Positions 8,520 to 18,991 of a stretch of DNA of 64,000 nucleotides are shown piece by piece. The stretch covers positions 41,958-105,957 of the forward strand of contig NZ_JAMXXP010000009.1 of the NCBI RefSeq assembly GCF_024129355.1, read 5' to 3'. This stretch comes from Acinetobacter lwoffii. GTDB taxonomy: Bacteria > Pseudomonadota > Gammaproteobacteria > Pseudomonadales > Moraxellaceae. Under the pieces are notes generated by a model that was not told the origin of the DNA, searched no databases, and saw only the letters and a list, made by a program, of their open reading frames with translations. The stretch's first letter is position 1. Each line of letters opens with the position of its first letter. Position numbers and translations under genes: made by a program.

Positions 8520-11500
8520 TTATCCACTCGTCCAAGCATTCGACAACTGCTCAGCCTGCTTCATCACTAACTCAATCGCTTCAGCTGCTTTATCAGGTGG
8601 ATACTTCCAACGCTGCAAAGTACGACGTACTAATATTTTCAGCTGAGCACGCACACTATCCCGAACCTGCCAATCCACTGTCGTTGACCTCCTAAGCTTC
8701 TCGGTAATTTCGCGGGCGATCTGCTTCAGAGTATCGTCTCCAAGCTCTCTGACAGCACTTTCATTATTCGCCAAGGCATCGTAGAAAGCGATTTCATCAG
8801 GATTCAAACCAAGTGCAGCTTCACGCTGCATCTCGGCCTGAAACTCTTTCGCCATTTGAATAAGTTCCTCAATGACCTGAGAAGTTTCAATCGCTCGGTT
8901 ATTGTATTTCCTCAAGGTTTCCTGCAAACGGTCAGAGAAGCGTTTTTCCTGTACCACATTGTTTCGAGTCTTTGCTTTAATGCCGTCATTCAACAACTTT
9001 TCCAGAAGTTCAACTGCCAAATTACGGTATGGCATCTGCCGTACATCTTCCAAGAACTCATCTGAAAGCAAGCCAATATTGGGTTTATCCAAACCACACA
9101 TTGCAAAGACATCTGTTACACCATCAGCAATGACAGCATTATCCAGAATCTGTTTTAGCGTACTGTCCTTTTCAGCTTGCGACAGTTTACGATCTACAGA
9201 GGTATGCTTGCTAATGACCGCTTTAATGGCTGAGTACAAGGCAATTTCTTTGTGCAGGTTCTTCGCTTCATCCAAGGTGCTGCATAAAGAGAAGGCTTTA
9301 TTGATTGCCAGAACTAAATCAAGAAAACGCTTTTTACCATCCTTCAAGCTCAGCACATAGTTAGCTGCGGGGATAATCAGTCGGTGTGCCTGAGTTTCGT
9401 AAGCACTTAAATCCATGCCTACCTGTTCATTGGTTTTGGCAAACATTCCTCGTATGGCATCCATCTTTTCAGCAAGAACTGCATAGGCTTCTTCTGCACG
9501 TAAAGTCGGCTCACCTTTACCTTTCGCATCGGTATAGGTTTTTAAGGCTTGCTTCAATTCATTAGCAATGCCGATATAGTCGACAACTAGTCCACCCTGC
9601 TTATCTTTAAAGACACGATTCACACGTGCAATGGCCTGCATGAGGTTGTGCCCCTTCATCGGTTTGTCGATATACATGGTGTGCGTACACGGTGCATCAA
9701 AACCTGTAAGCCACATATCGCGTACAATCACCAGTTGTAAAGGATCGTTTACGTCCTTAAAGCGTTTCTCAAGGCGTTTTTTAGTTTGCTTATTGTAGAT
9801 ATGCGGCTGTAATAATGGTTTATCTGAAGCTGAACCCGTCATCACAATTTTGATTTTGCCTTTTTCAGGATCAGGGTCATGCCAATCTGGACGTAAGGCA
9901 ATAATCTCATTGTAAAGGTGGACACAGATCTCGCGGCTCATGGTCACAATCATGCCTTTACCCGCCGTGGCTTCTGTACGGGCTTCAAAGTGTGCGACTA
10001 AATCAGCAGCAATCTGTTTCAGCCGTGGTGTGGCACCCACCAGCTTTTCTAGTCGGCTCCACTCACTTTTAGTCTTTTCTCGGTTACCAACATCTTCTTC
10101 ATCTTCTACAACCTCATCAACTTGATCAGATAGCTCTTCGATTTCAGCCTGATTAATATCTAACTTTGCCAAGCGTGATTCGTAGTAGATTGGGACTGTT
10201 GCACCATCATCGACGGCATCCTGAATATCATAGATGGAGACATAGTCGCCAAAGACGGCTCGGGTGTCTTTATCTTCACTTGAGATTGGAGTTCCAGTAA
10301 AGCCAATAAAAGCAGCATTCTTTAAAGCATCACGCATGTGCTTGGCATAGCCGAACTTGTATGTGCCATCATTGTTTAGTTTTGCTTTCAAACCATATTG
10401 GCTACGATGTGCTTCATCTGACATCACAACAATATTATGGCGTCCATTCAATAATGGATGCTCACTCTCACCATCTAATAATACAAACTTTTGTACTGTA
10501 GTAAAAATGATTCCACCAGACTCACGCTCAGCCAAAAGCTGTCTTAGCTCATCACGGTTATTGGCTTGTACTGGGGTTTGCTTTAATAATTCTTGAGCAT
10601 TGCTAAAGGTTTCAAAGAGCTGTCCATCCAAGTCATTACGGTCAGTCACGATTAACAAGGTTGGGTTGTGCATAGCGGGCTGCTGTAAAAGTTTACCTGC
10701 ATAGCAACACATGGAGATACTTTTACCCGAGCCTTGGGTATGCCACACAACGCCTGCTTTTTTGTCCCCAGTTGGATGGGCTGCTGTAATGGTCGCTTGA
10801 ACCGCTTCCCTAACCGCATGGAACTGATGATAGCCTGCAATTTTCTTAATGGTCTTTTCACCATCAGTTTCAAATAGCACAAAGAATCGGATGTAATCTA
10901 GAAACAGCTCTCTATCAAAAAAACCTCGAACAACCGTTTCCAGCTCCCACTCTAAGGCAGGTTTATCATCTTCATTCTTGATCGTACGCCACGGCAAAAA
11001 ACGTTCCTGATTCGCTGTGAGTGAACCGACACGTGCTGTTACACCATCACTGACTACCAAAGCTTCATTAAAGACAAACAGATCGGAGATTTCTTCTTTG
11101 TAAGTTTGCAGCTGGTTAAAGGCATCCCAGATATCTGCATTTTCATCGGTTGGGCTTTTTAGCTCCAACACGGCAAACGGAATACCATTGATAAAACAGA
11201 TGATGTCAGGGCGTCGAGGTTGTTTAGTGCCTAGAATCGTAAATTGATTGACCGCAACAAAACGGTTTTGCTGCACATGGTTGAAGTCCAGCAAGAAGGC
11301 ATGGTCATGTACCCAATCGTCCTGTTTCTTATACGTGACAGGCACACCTTCCAGTAACATGCGATGAAAAGCACGGTTATTGGTGATCAAGTCCAGACTT
11401 TCAGGTTTGCTCAATTTCAGTAAAACTTGTTCAAAACAGCTCACTGGCAAATGTGGATTTAAGCGTTCAAAAGCGGTCTGTAAGTCTGCTTCAATCAAAA

Positions 11501-11624
11501 CTTGTTTATAGTCTTTGCGTAAAGGATTGCTACTGTCAGGCGCAATATCAACACCATGAACGACTTCCCAGCCATTTTCAGAGAACCATTCTAGGCATAG
11601 GTTTTCGAGTTGTGTTTCGTTCAT
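8520..11624 (-). CDS. hsdR: Type I restriction enzyme, R subunit
   Basis: The 1034-residue product is a full-length HsdR, the motor and nuclease of a type I restriction-modification complex. Around residues 135-160 is the PD-(D/E)xK nuclease core ([19 protein letters not shown]). The SF2 translocase follows with Walker [12 protein letters not shown] (about residue 297), the DEAH-type box DEAHRSQYG (about 405), FTGTPIS and the helicase C-terminal QAIARVNR motif. The C-terminal helical region probably contacts HsdM. It is the last gene of the six-gene operon and lies 17 bases after kwaB, so the restriction subunit is made downstream of the Kiwa genes rather than next to hsdS. Confidence 0.95.
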   Translation of the reverse strand: MNETQLENLCLEWFSENGWEVVHGVDIAPDSSNPLRKDYKQVLIEADLQTAFERLNPHLPVSCFEQVLLKLSKPESLDLITNNRAFHRMLLEGVPVTYKKQDDWVHDHAFLLDFNHVQQNRFVAVNQFTILGTKQPRRPDIICFINGIPFAVLELKSPTDENADIWDAFNQLQTYKEEISDLFVFNEALVVSDGVTARVGSLTANQERFLPWRTIKNEDDKPALEWELETVVRGFFDRELFLDYIRFFVLFETDGEKTIKKIAGYHQFHAVREAVQATITAAHPTGDKKAGVVWHTQGSGKSISMCCYAGKLLQQPAMHNPTLLIVTDRNDLDGQLFETFSNAQELLKQTPVQANNRDELRQLLAERESGGIIFTTVQKFVLLDGESEHPLLNGRHNIVVMSDEAHRSQYGLKAKLNNDGTYKFGYAKHMRDALKNAAFIGFTGTPISSEDKDTRAVFGDYVSIYDIQDAVDDGATVPIYYESRLAKLDINQAEIEELSDQVDEVVEDEEDVGNREKTKSEWSRLEKLVGATPRLKQIAADLVAHFEARTEATAGKGMIVTMSREICVHLYNEIIALRPDWHDPDPEKGKIKIVMTGSASDKPLLQPHIYNKQTKKRLEKRFKDVNDPLQLVIVRDMWLTGFDAPCTHTMYIDKPMKGHNLMQAIARVNRVFKDKQGGLVVDYIGIANELKQALKTYTDAKGKGEPTLRAEEAYAVLAEKMDAIRGMFAKTNEQVGMDLSAYETQAHRLIIPAANYVLSLKDGKKRFLDLVLAINKAFSLCSTLDEAKNLHKEIALYSAIKAVISKHTSVDRKLSQAEKDSTLKQILDNAVIADGVTDVFAMCGLDKPNIGLLSDEFLEDVRQMPYRNLAVELLEKLLNDGIKAKTRNNVVQEKRFSDRLQETLRKYNNRAIETSQVIEELIQMAKEFQAEMQREAALGLNPDEIAFYDALANNESAVRELGDDTLKQIAREITEKLRRSTTVDWQVRDSVRAQLKILVRRTLQRWKYPPDKAAEAIELVMKQAEQLSNAWTSG

Positions 11625-11641
11625 GGATTCAATCTCAATTT

Positions 11642-12547
11642 TTATATTTTACTTCTGCTTGATGCTTTGAAATTTTCAGCTTGCCCATCAATTAACTCTA
11701 AACGATAGCGACGTCGATCTAATACCTCTAGAAAACCCATTTCACATCCACTTTTAACGAATATTTTACCATTTTGAATATCTAAAGAAACGCCAGTATG
11801 TCTGCACAATAGCTCTAAACGTCCTTGATTAATATTTTGGGTTTCAGCCTGAGACTTAATGGATGCAATATATCTAGCAGCACGAGGTCGCTGCTCCGCA
11901 TATGCCTGTAAACTTGTAAAATCAACATATGTAAGATCAGCTGCAATTGATGCAATATTCATTGGAACAGCTTGTAATATTGCTTCTTGTAACTTTCCAG
12001 CAAACTCAAATGCACTCGGTCTGATCATGTAAATATTAGTATTATCAATTAGAAGATCAAAATCTGTATCCAATTTAAATATTTTATCCTCTACTATTTT
12101 CAAACTATCATCACAAATCCTAACTAATTTATTTTTCAAAACACCCTTAAACTGGATTGCTCTACGTAAAGCAGTCAATTTTTTACCTGACTGATCAGTG
12201 AATCTAGCAAAATAGCAAAATATCTCTGTTGTATTATCGAGAGCATTGGAATTTATTGTTATATTTGTTGCCTCATGCAAGCCTTTCATTGTTTGAGCTA
12301 ATTCATTGGATAAAGGTAAATATAAATATTCAATCCCAGCATGTTTTTCAGATGGCTGATAAATATTAAGATTTGGACTATGATTCTGCATTATATCTAA
12401 AGTATTAGAGACCATTTCTAGTAATGCAGTTTGTACAGTAATATCTATCGGTACTACTTCAAAACATTGTTGATTATTAGGTTCAACTTCTCTGCCTACA
12501 CCAAATTCAATACACGTTACATTATTTAAATCAAAATCCAGCGCCAC
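11642..12547 (-). CDS. kwaB: Kiwa anti-phage system protein KwaB (DUF4868)
   Basis: The 301-residue protein matches the DUF4868/KwaB family. The diagnostic region is central: [20 protein letters not shown], then [25 protein letters not shown] split by the usual strand order, then DLTYVDF and [11 protein letters not shown]. Kiwa is a two-gene defence system in which the membrane protein KwaA and the DNA-binding effector KwaB act together after phage attachment and interfere with phage replication or transcription. KwaB starts 2 bases after the kwaA stop, the normal Kiwa order. The odd point is placement: both genes lie between hsdS and hsdR of a type I restriction operon. Identification rests on sequence pattern and pairing with KwaA. 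Confidence 0.85.
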   Translation of the reverse strand: MALDFDLNNVTCIEFGVGREVEPNNQQCFEVVPIDITVQTALLEMVSNTLDIMQNHSPNLNIYQPSEKHAGIEYLYLPLSNELAQTMKGLHEATNITINSNALDNTTEIFCYFARFTDQSGKKLTALRRAIQFKGVLKNKLVRICDDSLKIVEDKIFKLDTDFDLLIDNTNIYMIRPSAFEFAGKLQEAILQAVPMNIASIAADLTYVDFTSLQAYAEQRPRAARYIASIKSQAETQNINQGRLELLCRHTGVSLDIQNGKIFVKSGCEMGFLEVLDRRRYRLELIDGQAENFKASSRSKI

Positions 12548-12549
12548 AA

Positions 12550-13107
12550 TTATATCTCCAGAAAAACTGTATTACTTAACCGATAAGCTATTATCGAGTC
12601 CCCTTTTGAAACTATAGCTCTCTTTGTTATCAATACTTGAGGAACTTTCCCACTTACAGAATTATTATCGTCTATTGGACAAATTGTAAAAATTCGATAG
12701 CCCACGATTGCAAAAATTATATTCATGTAATGTAAGTTCAAATGTAAAAATAAAAAAAACACAAAAAACAAAGCTACTACAGTTGTCCAAACATCTCGCA
12801 TACTCTCTATACCGACAGAGTAGAACGGTAGCAAAGTTGCAAACAGGTATACCAGAATATGATCCTTATGGTCATCTGCTGTCCCAACCTCAAGTGTCCG
12901 TTTATCATTGTTCTTTTTAGCTAATGAAATTCTAAGCCATAAAAAAAAATTAGGAACAATAACAAATAAAGCACAAATAGGTATCAGGTATAAATCTGAT
13001 ACTTTTTCATTTCCCCTTAACGCCCATAGAATAAATAATGGTGAAAAACTACTTAACACCATCATTACACGTATAAATCCTAGGGTTTCAATTCTACTAT
13101 TTATCAT
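12550..13107 (-). CDS. kwaA: Kiwa anti-phage system membrane protein KwaA
   Basis: The 185-residue protein has four hydrophobic segments: about residues 10-30 (IRVMMVLSSFSPLFILWAL), 40-60 (LIPICALFVIVPNFFLWL), 85-105 (LVYLFATLLPFYSVG) and 108-140 (TTVVALFFVFFLFLHL). A soluble tail with VLITKR and IAYRLSNTVFLE follows. This architecture and the IETLGF start fit KwaA, the membrane sensor of Kiwa. It begins 16 bases after hsdS and is followed immediately by kwaB. The strand and spacing place it in the hsd transcription unit. Confidence 0.83.
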   Translation of the reverse strand: MINSRIETLGFIRVMMVLSSFSPLFILWALRGNEKVSDLYLIPICALFVIVPNFFLWLRISLAKKNNDKRTLEVGTADDHKDHILVYLFATLLPFYSVGIESMRDVWTTVVALFFVFFLFLHLNLHYMNIIFAIVGYRIFTICPIDDNNSVSGKVPQVLITKRAIVSKGDSIIAYRLSNTVFLEI

Positions 13108-13123
13108 CTTTAAACCTCACTAA

Positions 13124-14419
13124 TTAGGTTAAAACCTCCAACTCACCCGATAATAACTTCGGCAATAAAGTATCTCTTAAATTAATTAAACTCTGATTTT
13201 CTTCTGCTTTTAATGAAATTTCATCATATAGCGTTTTAGCTGTTTTAGTATAAACAGTAACTACTTTTTCATCTGAGCAAATAAAATTAATTTCTCTGAA
13301 GTTTTTCTTACTTATTTCCAGAAATGTCGTACCTGATGCACGTCCTTTGATTTCAGCCATATTAGCTTCACACCACTGAATTAAATATTCAGCCGAATAT
13401 TTCGTATTTGGCAAAATTGCTATATAGCCTTGGTTAATAGCTACTTCAATTTTAGCTAGAGCCAAATAACCAACTGGTGCACGGGATGACATCAACACCG
13501 TATTTTTTGGTAATAATCCTGAGCTAATTTTTTTCAGTCCAGTATCAGTTAGTTTTCTTTCTGTATTTAACAGAATTTTATCTGTTAAATTTGATAAGTC
13601 TTTAGGTGTTGTCCAATAATGAATTCCATTATCCCAAAAATCAGCGTTTTTAGTTGAAGGCGTCCCTCCTCCAACTGCTTGGACTTGTTCTCCAACTGTT
13701 GAAACCTCCCACCCCTTCGGCACTTCCCCTAACTCACTTTCTACGAACTCTTCAGGAAACAGTGCGGCAGTCGCTTGTAACTCTGCAAAGTCACCTTCAG
13801 GCATTTGCTGAATCTCGTCTTCACTTTTACCGCTAATAATACACATCGCAGCAAGTTCAGAATCTTTGCCTTCTTGTTTTGCTGCAATTTTGGCACGGAC
13901 AGGATCGAAGTCGACAAACCAACTTTTAAAGAGGGCTTGGGCAATAGATTCTAAAGTTTGGTTGATTTGGTTGTTGAGATGGATTTTGTCATCTAGATCA
14001 GAAAGGATTTTTGCTATTTGTTTTTGCTCGTCAATATTTAGAGGCACCAAAATAGATGCTTTATGCAAATGATTCCGATTAACCCCAGGAACTGCTGCTT
14101 TATCACTGAATTGCAAGTAATTAATAGTTTTCAAAAAATAATAAATGAACTTTGGATGATTCCCTTTAAAGTCCTTTACATAAAGCGTCGTGTTAAGCGG
14201 CCAGAAATCATCCTTAATGTAAAAAACTTCTCCAATTGTTCCATATCGCCCAGTTATCACACCAGGCCCTTTAACCTTTGCCTCGTCATGACAATCAGAT
14301 AGTCCAGCAGAAGAAATGAGTGGAACATGTCCTGCTACTCGTTGTTTTTTAGGTAAATCATATCCACGTTTTAGCTCAATGAGATCACCTAATAGCATAT
14401 GACTCCAACTAGCATTCAC
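13124..14419 (-). CDS. hsdS: Type I restriction-modification specificity subunit
   Basis: The 431-residue HsdS has two target-recognition domains. The first begins WSHMLLGDLIELKRGYDLP and the second begins LGEVPKGWEVSTVGEQVQAVGGGTP near residue 230. Each is followed by a helical spacer with the family signatures DEQKQIAKILSDLDDKI and SLINLRDTLLPKLLSGEL. The central KSWFVDFDPVRAK motif is also present. HsdS sets the bipartite DNA sequence that is methylated or triggers cleavage; the target cannot be read from sequence here. Its start overlaps the upstream gene's stop by 4 bases (ATGA). Confidence 0.94.
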   Translation of the reverse strand: MNASWSHMLLGDLIELKRGYDLPKKQRVAGHVPLISSAGLSDCHDEAKVKGPGVITGRYGTIGEVFYIKDDFWPLNTTLYVKDFKGNHPKFIYYFLKTINYLQFSDKAAVPGVNRNHLHKASILVPLNIDEQKQIAKILSDLDDKIHLNNQINQTLESIAQALFKSWFVDFDPVRAKIAAKQEGKDSELAAMCIISGKSEDEIQQMPEGDFAELQATAALFPEEFVESELGEVPKGWEVSTVGEQVQAVGGGTPSTKNADFWDNGIHYWTTPKDLSNLTDKILLNTERKLTDTGLKKISSGLLPKNTVLMSSRAPVGYLALAKIEVAINQGYIAILPNTKYSAEYLIQWCEANMAEIKGRASGTTFLEISKKNFREINFICSDEKVVTVYTKTAKTLYDEISLKAEENQSLINLRDTLLPKLLSGELEVLT

Positions 14420-15819
14420 ACCTCACCCCCAAACTCTTTCTTAATCGCCCAATAGCCTCGCGTTCCATCTACACGCTCAAGCCAACCCGTATCTTTTAAA
14501 TGATTCAAATGCTTTTTTACTGCTGACTCATTAATATCGAGCTGCTCTGCCATATAGCGATAGGAAACTTTCGGGTTGTGCTGAATTAAAACCAAGATCT
14601 CTTTTTGCCGATCTGTCAGCATACTCTCTTGGATTGAGCCACCGATTGAGCCACCGATTGAGCCACCTACTTGCTCAGTCGAAGGACGATAAAACTCCCA
14701 ATCGACAAAATCACCTTGTGCTTTCAATTGAGGTTCGGCATTACCTGCCTGTAAACATAGATCTTTAATACGAGCAATCCCACTGCCCCACTGCTCGATA
14801 TAACCCAATTCTTTAAACACACGAGCCAAGACACGGTTACGAATCTCTGAACGACCTTGTGCCAAATCTTCTTCAGTCAGTCCATTTGGCAATCCACCTG
14901 GCGATACGATATTCAAAATGTCATCATAAATGCCAACCTTGATATCACGCCCTGCATTGCTATAGTCACGATGCAACACTGCATTCACCAAGGCTTCACG
15001 AATGGCTGGGATTGGAATTTCATAACTTTCTGTACGTTGTAACCCTAAAATTTCAGCACGTAGATGCAGATGGTTTTTGATGAATTGCTCTGTTTGCTTT
15101 AACTGACTAAATAAGTCTCCACGGTATTCTTTTTTATCCAAAAACACCGTCATGGTCGTGCCTTTAAAGCGGCTACATTTAATCTCAACCTGCTCATAAA
15201 GCCCCAACAAAATGAGTAACCCATGACTTGGGTAATCCTGTCCATTCTGCTGAATGATCAATTTAAGATTACGCATTTTCTGCAAAGACAATTCTTTACC
15301 TACCCCAGTAAAGGCTTGTTGTAAAGGTTGTAAATCGATGTCATCTAAACTGTATTGTGGATTCGGCTGTTCATCAAAAGTTTGGTTCAGACGTTGCAAT
15401 TCAAGTTGCTGGATATACTCAGGCGATGCCAAACGATTGCTTGCACCTAAACGGATATACGTCCCCTGTGCCTTGCCTTGCGGCTTGAGATAATAAGGCA
15501 ACAATGAACCACGACTGACTTCAATCACCAGCAACTCAATGCCTTGGATATTCTCGATATAGATATACGGCAGAATATTGGGCGCACACAGTTCATTGAT
15601 CATCGAAGTGATCTGATCTTGCAACTCAAAAATATCATCTTGAATACCTACGAGTTGGCGATCATCACTTACACCAACTACCAGCTTACCACCACTGGTA
15701 TTGGCAAAAGCAATCAGGGTCTTTGCCACCTGTTGCCCTTTCGGTAACTGCTCTTTAAATTCAAGAGTTTGACTTTCACCCTTCTGAATTTCTTGCAATA
15801 AAGGATGATCAGAACTCAT
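14416..15819 (-). CDS. AlbA_2 / HTH regulator-type ATPase in hsd operon (COG2865 type)
   Basis: The 467-residue protein has an AlbA_2 (Schlafen-type) nucleic-acid-binding domain at about residues 10-130 (SQTLEFKEQLPK, ANTSGGKLVVGVSDD). An ATP-binding domain follows at about 270-350 (AVLHRDYSNAGRDIKVGIYDD, then VSPGGLPNGL and QWGSGI). A low-complexity linker GGSIGGSIGGSI at about 390 leads to a C-terminal winged-helix domain ending GTRGYWAIKKE. Such proteins are often found between hsdM and hsdS and are usually annotated as putative DNA-binding or transcriptional regulators; their role in the system is not established. It overlaps hsdM by 11 bases and hsdS by 4. Confidence 0.85.
   Translation of the reverse strand: MSSDHPLLQEIQKGESQTLEFKEQLPKGQQVAKTLIAFANTSGGKLVVGVSDDRQLVGIQDDIFELQDQITSMINELCAPNILPYIYIENIQGIELLVIEVSRGSLLPYYLKPQGKAQGTYIRLGASNRLASPEYIQQLELQRLNQTFDEQPNPQYSLDDIDLQPLQQAFTGVGKELSLQKMRNLKLIIQQNGQDYPSHGLLILLGLYEQVEIKCSRFKGTTMTVFLDKKEYRGDLFSQLKQTEQFIKNHLHLRAEILGLQRTESYEIPIPAIREALVNAVLHRDYSNAGRDIKVGIYDDILNIVSPGGLPNGLTEEDLAQGRSEIRNRVLARVFKELGYIEQWGSGIARIKDLCLQAGNAEPQLKAQGDFVDWEFYRPSTEQVGGSIGGSIGGSIQESMLTDRQKEILVLIQHNPKVSYRYMAEQLDINESAVKKHLNHLKDTGWLERVDGTRGYWAIKKEFGGEV
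14638..14676. repeat. 12-base tandem repeat encoding GGSI
   Basis: Three head-to-tail copies of gagccaccgatt (last one diverging) encode the Gly-Gly-Ser-Ile linker of the AlbA_2 protein. Copy-number changes would keep the frame and alter only linker length. Confidence 0.75.
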
Positions 15820-17539
15820 AGCCCAAGCCCTTTAGATTCTTTTTAATCTCACTTTCCAAGACCGCACTTTCAGCAAATTGCTCTTTGAGCTGAGCAGTCA
15901 AACGTAACATTTTCTCAGCGAATGGCTCGCCATCATCTTCCTGCTCGACTGCACCCACATAACGTCCCGGAGTCAGTACGTAGTCATGCTTCTGAATATC
16001 TTTTAACTCAGCAGAGAAGCAGAAACCTTTCTCATCTTGATACGCTTCGCCTTCAAAGTTTTCACCTTGTTGCCAAGCATGTAAAGCATTGGTGATTTTA
16101 GCAATATCCGCATCGGTAAAGTCACGTAGCACACGATCTTTCATATAGCCCAAATTACGGGCATCGATAAACAGGGTCTTGCCTTCACGGTTGGCTTTCT
16201 TTTTATCTAAAGACAAGCCATTCTTTTTGTCCTTGGTTAGAAACCAGATACAGGCTGGAATTTGCGTGTTGGTGAACAGTTGTCCTGGTAATGCGACAAT
16301 ACATTCCACCAGATCGGCTTCAATCAGGTTCTTACGGATCTCACCTTCATTATTGGTATTTGAGCTCATCGAACCATTGGCAAGTAGCAATGCCATACTG
16401 CCTGTAGGTGACAAATGGTGCAGCATGTGTTGCATCCAAGCAAAGTTAGCATTACCTTGTGGCGGTGTACCATACTTCCAGCGCACATCATTTTCTAGAG
16501 AAGCATGCCACCAATCCTTGATATTAAAAGGCGGATTGGCCATAACAAAGTCAGCACGCAAGTCTGGATGCTGATCCTCTAAAAAGCTGTCTGCATTCTT
16601 TTTACCGAAATTAAAATCAATCCCACGAATCGCCATGTTCATAGCAGCCAATTTCCATGTGGTCGGGTTGCTTTCCTGCCCATAAATAGAAATATGCTTT
16701 TTCTGTTCGGAGGCTTTGTAATGCTTTTCCTGAGCATGCTGTTCAATGAACTTTTCACTGGATACGAAGAATCCACCTGAACCCATTGCAGGGTCATACA
16801 CACGACCTTTATAAGGCTGCAACATTTCAACGATCAAGGTGACGATGCTTTTAGGCGTATAGTACTGACCACCCTGCTTGCCTTCAGCCAAGGCAAACTG
16901 TCCCAAAAAGTATTCGTAAACATGCCCGAGAATATCTTTACTGTGCAGACTGAGTTTTTCACCATTATATTCAGGCTTAGTAAAGCTGGTGTCAGAGAAG
17001 GTATTGATCAGATCAAGTAGCTTGTCATTGTCCAGCTGGTACTGACCAATGCGATTCAGGATACCTTTAAGCTTTGGATTGGCTTTTTCAATTTCATCTA
17101 AAGCATTGTCAATCAGCCATGATACCGAACGCAGTTTGACGTCTGCACCTTGTTCATCCTGCCAAATGATTGAGCCAATTGGTAAAGCGGCTGCATCACG
17201 GATATTTGACCAGCGGCCTGCTTTTGGCACCCAAAACACGTTTTTTTCTTGGTAGTAATCCAGTATTTCTAGTTCGTCAGCAATAGCCTGTTGGTATTCT
17301 TCATCGCTATCATAGTGATCACGTGCCATGTAGTAGATATTGTTGTCATCATGATGAGCGAATAAAGTCTTGAGCTCAGACTGTCGTTCATCAAAGGCAT
17401 CAGAAACGTACTTTAAGAAAATCAACCCTAGAACAATATGCTTATAGTTGGCTGCATCTAGACTGCTGCGTAATTTATCGGCGGCTTTCCAAAGCTTGTC
17501 ATCTAAGTCATTTAGAAACTTTTGTTCCAATGAATGCAT
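15809..17539 (-). CDS. hsdM: Type I restriction-modification methyltransferase subunit
   Basis: The 576-residue HsdM transfers methyl groups to adenine N6 and forms the core of the restriction-modification complex. The N-terminal HsdM helical domain (LDDKLWKAADKLRSSLDAAN) precedes the methyltransferase domain. There GQYYTPKSIV and YDPAMGSGGFF (motif I, S-adenosylmethionine) lie near residues 225-255 and ANPPFNIKDWW (motif IV, catalytic NPPF) near 345. TGAGG precedes the ATG at 17539 by 7 bases. It is the first gene of the operon hsdM - AlbA_2 - hsdS - kwaA - kwaB - hsdR, so its leader (17540-17730) should contain the operon promoter. Confidence 0.96.
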   Translation of the reverse strand: MHSLEQKFLNDLDDKLWKAADKLRSSLDAANYKHIVLGLIFLKYVSDAFDERQSELKTLFAHHDDNNIYYMARDHYDSDEEYQQAIADELEILDYYQEKNVFWVPKAGRWSNIRDAAALPIGSIIWQDEQGADVKLRSVSWLIDNALDEIEKANPKLKGILNRIGQYQLDNDKLLDLINTFSDTSFTKPEYNGEKLSLHSKDILGHVYEYFLGQFALAEGKQGGQYYTPKSIVTLIVEMLQPYKGRVYDPAMGSGGFFVSSEKFIEQHAQEKHYKASEQKKHISIYGQESNPTTWKLAAMNMAIRGIDFNFGKKNADSFLEDQHPDLRADFVMANPPFNIKDWWHASLENDVRWKYGTPPQGNANFAWMQHMLHHLSPTGSMALLLANGSMSSNTNNEGEIRKNLIEADLVECIVALPGQLFTNTQIPACIWFLTKDKKNGLSLDKKKANREGKTLFIDARNLGYMKDRVLRDFTDADIAKITNALHAWQQGENFEGEAYQDEKGFCFSAELKDIQKHDYVLTPGRYVGAVEQEDDGEPFAEKMLRLTAQLKEQFAESAVLESEIKKNLKGLGYEF

Positions 17540-17740
17540 TTTATTTCCTCAATCCAAGATCAACCGCTTTGGTTTTATACTTAATGTTAAACAATGTTGC
17601 TAAGTTAGCATATCTGCGACCTATTAAAAGTCATGCACTTAACAAAAAAATAGAGATTAATTAAGTCTTGTCATTTTAACGGGATAACTATAGCTAAAAT
17701 AGTACTTTGACAACTCCCACGACTAATACTGTCGTAAAAA

Positions 17741-17769
17741 AAAAGAGCAACCTAGAAAGCTGCTCTTTT
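17741..17769 (-). terminator. Rho-independent terminator, minus strand
   Basis: Stem aaaagagca/tgctctttt with a nine-A run on the plus strand (a T-run on the minus strand). It lies just past the end of the truncated Gp3-like gene and would insulate the hsdM operon from upstream minus-strand transcription. Confidence 0.8.
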
Positions 17770-17781
17770 CCAACTAATCGA

Positions 17782-18003
17782 TTAGTTGACGGGTCTGACT
17801 GATTGCTGCAACCCCTGCTGAATATCCTGCACAAACCCTTCATGCGAAGCTTGTTGCTCCACCGCCCGGTTCTGTTCTTGTTCAGGATAGTATTCCTCCA
17901 GCACCTCTAACCCTTCCTCTGCATGCACCTCAAATTTGGCATTGGCGAAACCCTTCCTTGCGGTAAAGTCTAATGATTCTATGAATACACCTAACTTTTT
18001 CAA
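17782..18003 (-). pseudogene. Truncated Gp3-like gene, C-terminal fragment
   Basis: The 73-residue frame starts with a TTG directly after an in-frame stop and matches only the C-terminal quarter of the intact gene at 30910-31845. Shared residues include LDFTARKGF, EEGLEV and the ending VR-x-VN. The two copies are well diverged, so this is the leftover of a related element rather than a recent duplication. It still has its own terminator. It marks a junction between the defence block and the transport block of the island. Confidence 0.8.
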
Positions 18004-18166
18004 CTAACTACAAATGTGTTGCACTTGGGATTTGAATCTGCGACTTTAAAAAATATTCATCTTAAATTTTATACTTATTTTACGCAAAATTTACGATAAT
18101 TTTATTATATATCAATAAATTAAACCATAACATACATTACTTCAATGACTACTAATTTAAAGTGTT

Positions 18167-18946
18167 ATGAAAAAATTATACCATCTACTTTTTAGCCTTA
18201 TACCGCTCTATTCAAGTTATGCTTTTGCTACTGGAGATGAAAGCTCTCCCGCTTTAAGCTTTTCAGGTAATGTATCATTGGCCAGCGACTACCGCTGGCG
18301 CGGCCAAACGCAAACCCAGAATGATCCGGCCTTGCAGGGAAACTTTGTTTTAAGCCATGCTTCAGGATTTTATCTTGCTGCATTTGCATCGAATGTTGAT
18401 TTTGATGACGAAGTAAATTTAGAACTGGATCCCCAGATCGGCTATACAGCGCCAATCGCGCTAGGTTCAATCCATCCTGCAGTTGATCTTGGCATGCTGC
18501 GCTACAATTACATCGGCAACAGCGATTTAAATTATAATGAATACTATTTCAAAATGATCTTTAATGCGTTGCTGCATCAGAACGATAGCTTTACACCAAG
18601 CATAAGCTATACCTATAACTATGGCGGCAAAGCTGCCAGTGACAGTATAGGTAAAGATATCTCAAATTGGTATTTTAATGTCTTATATGCTACACCGATT
18701 GCTCAAACTAATTTTGGCACAAATGTTAGCTTAGGTTATTCCAAAGCAAATCAGGACATTTATGGTTCTGAAGCAAAAGACCATTTTTTTGATTGGAAAA
18801 TTGGTGCAACTTACCGCTATAAGCCAATGGGAATAAATGCAGAATTAGCAGCGGTTGGTAGTAATTTAAAAACCAAAGACTTTACAAGTCAAAATAAAAA
18901 AGGGGTAAAAACTGAAGCAGTATTCACCCTGACTAAATCTTTTTAA
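18167..18946 (+). CDS. TorF-family putative outer-membrane porin
   Basis: The 259-residue protein has an N-terminal signal peptide (KKLYHLLFSLIPLYSSYAFA, cleaved after about residue 22). It is followed by a beta-rich region with the family start SGNVSLASDYRWRGQTQTQ and a C-terminal TLTKSF ending in Phe, typical of outer-membrane barrels. This pattern fits the TorF/Gcw_chp porin family, which is widespread in Acinetobacter and related bacteria; the solute is unknown. It is the only plus-strand gene between hsdM and the IS element and has its own upstream AT-rich leader. Confidence 0.85.
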   Translation: MKKLYHLLFSLIPLYSSYAFATGDESSPALSFSGNVSLASDYRWRGQTQTQNDPALQGNFVLSHASGFYLAAFASNVDFDDEVNLELDPQIGYTAPIALGSIHPAVDLGMLRYNYIGNSDLNYNEYYFKMIFNALLHQNDSFTPSISYTYNYGGKAASDSIGKDISNWYFNVLYATPIAQTNFGTNVSLGYSKANQDIYGSEAKDHFFDWKIGATYRYKPMGINAELAAVGSNLKTKDFTSQNKKGVKTEAVFTLTKSF

Positions 18947-18991
18947 AAGTTAAATGCCAATAGTATCAGCAATACTATTGGCATAATTATT

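Noticed and set aside
18004..18060. attcaaatccc on the minus strand next to the truncated gene, resembling a tRNA T-loop
   Set aside because: The surrounding bases cannot form a T-stem or acceptor and no tRNA body follows; no second att site was found here.
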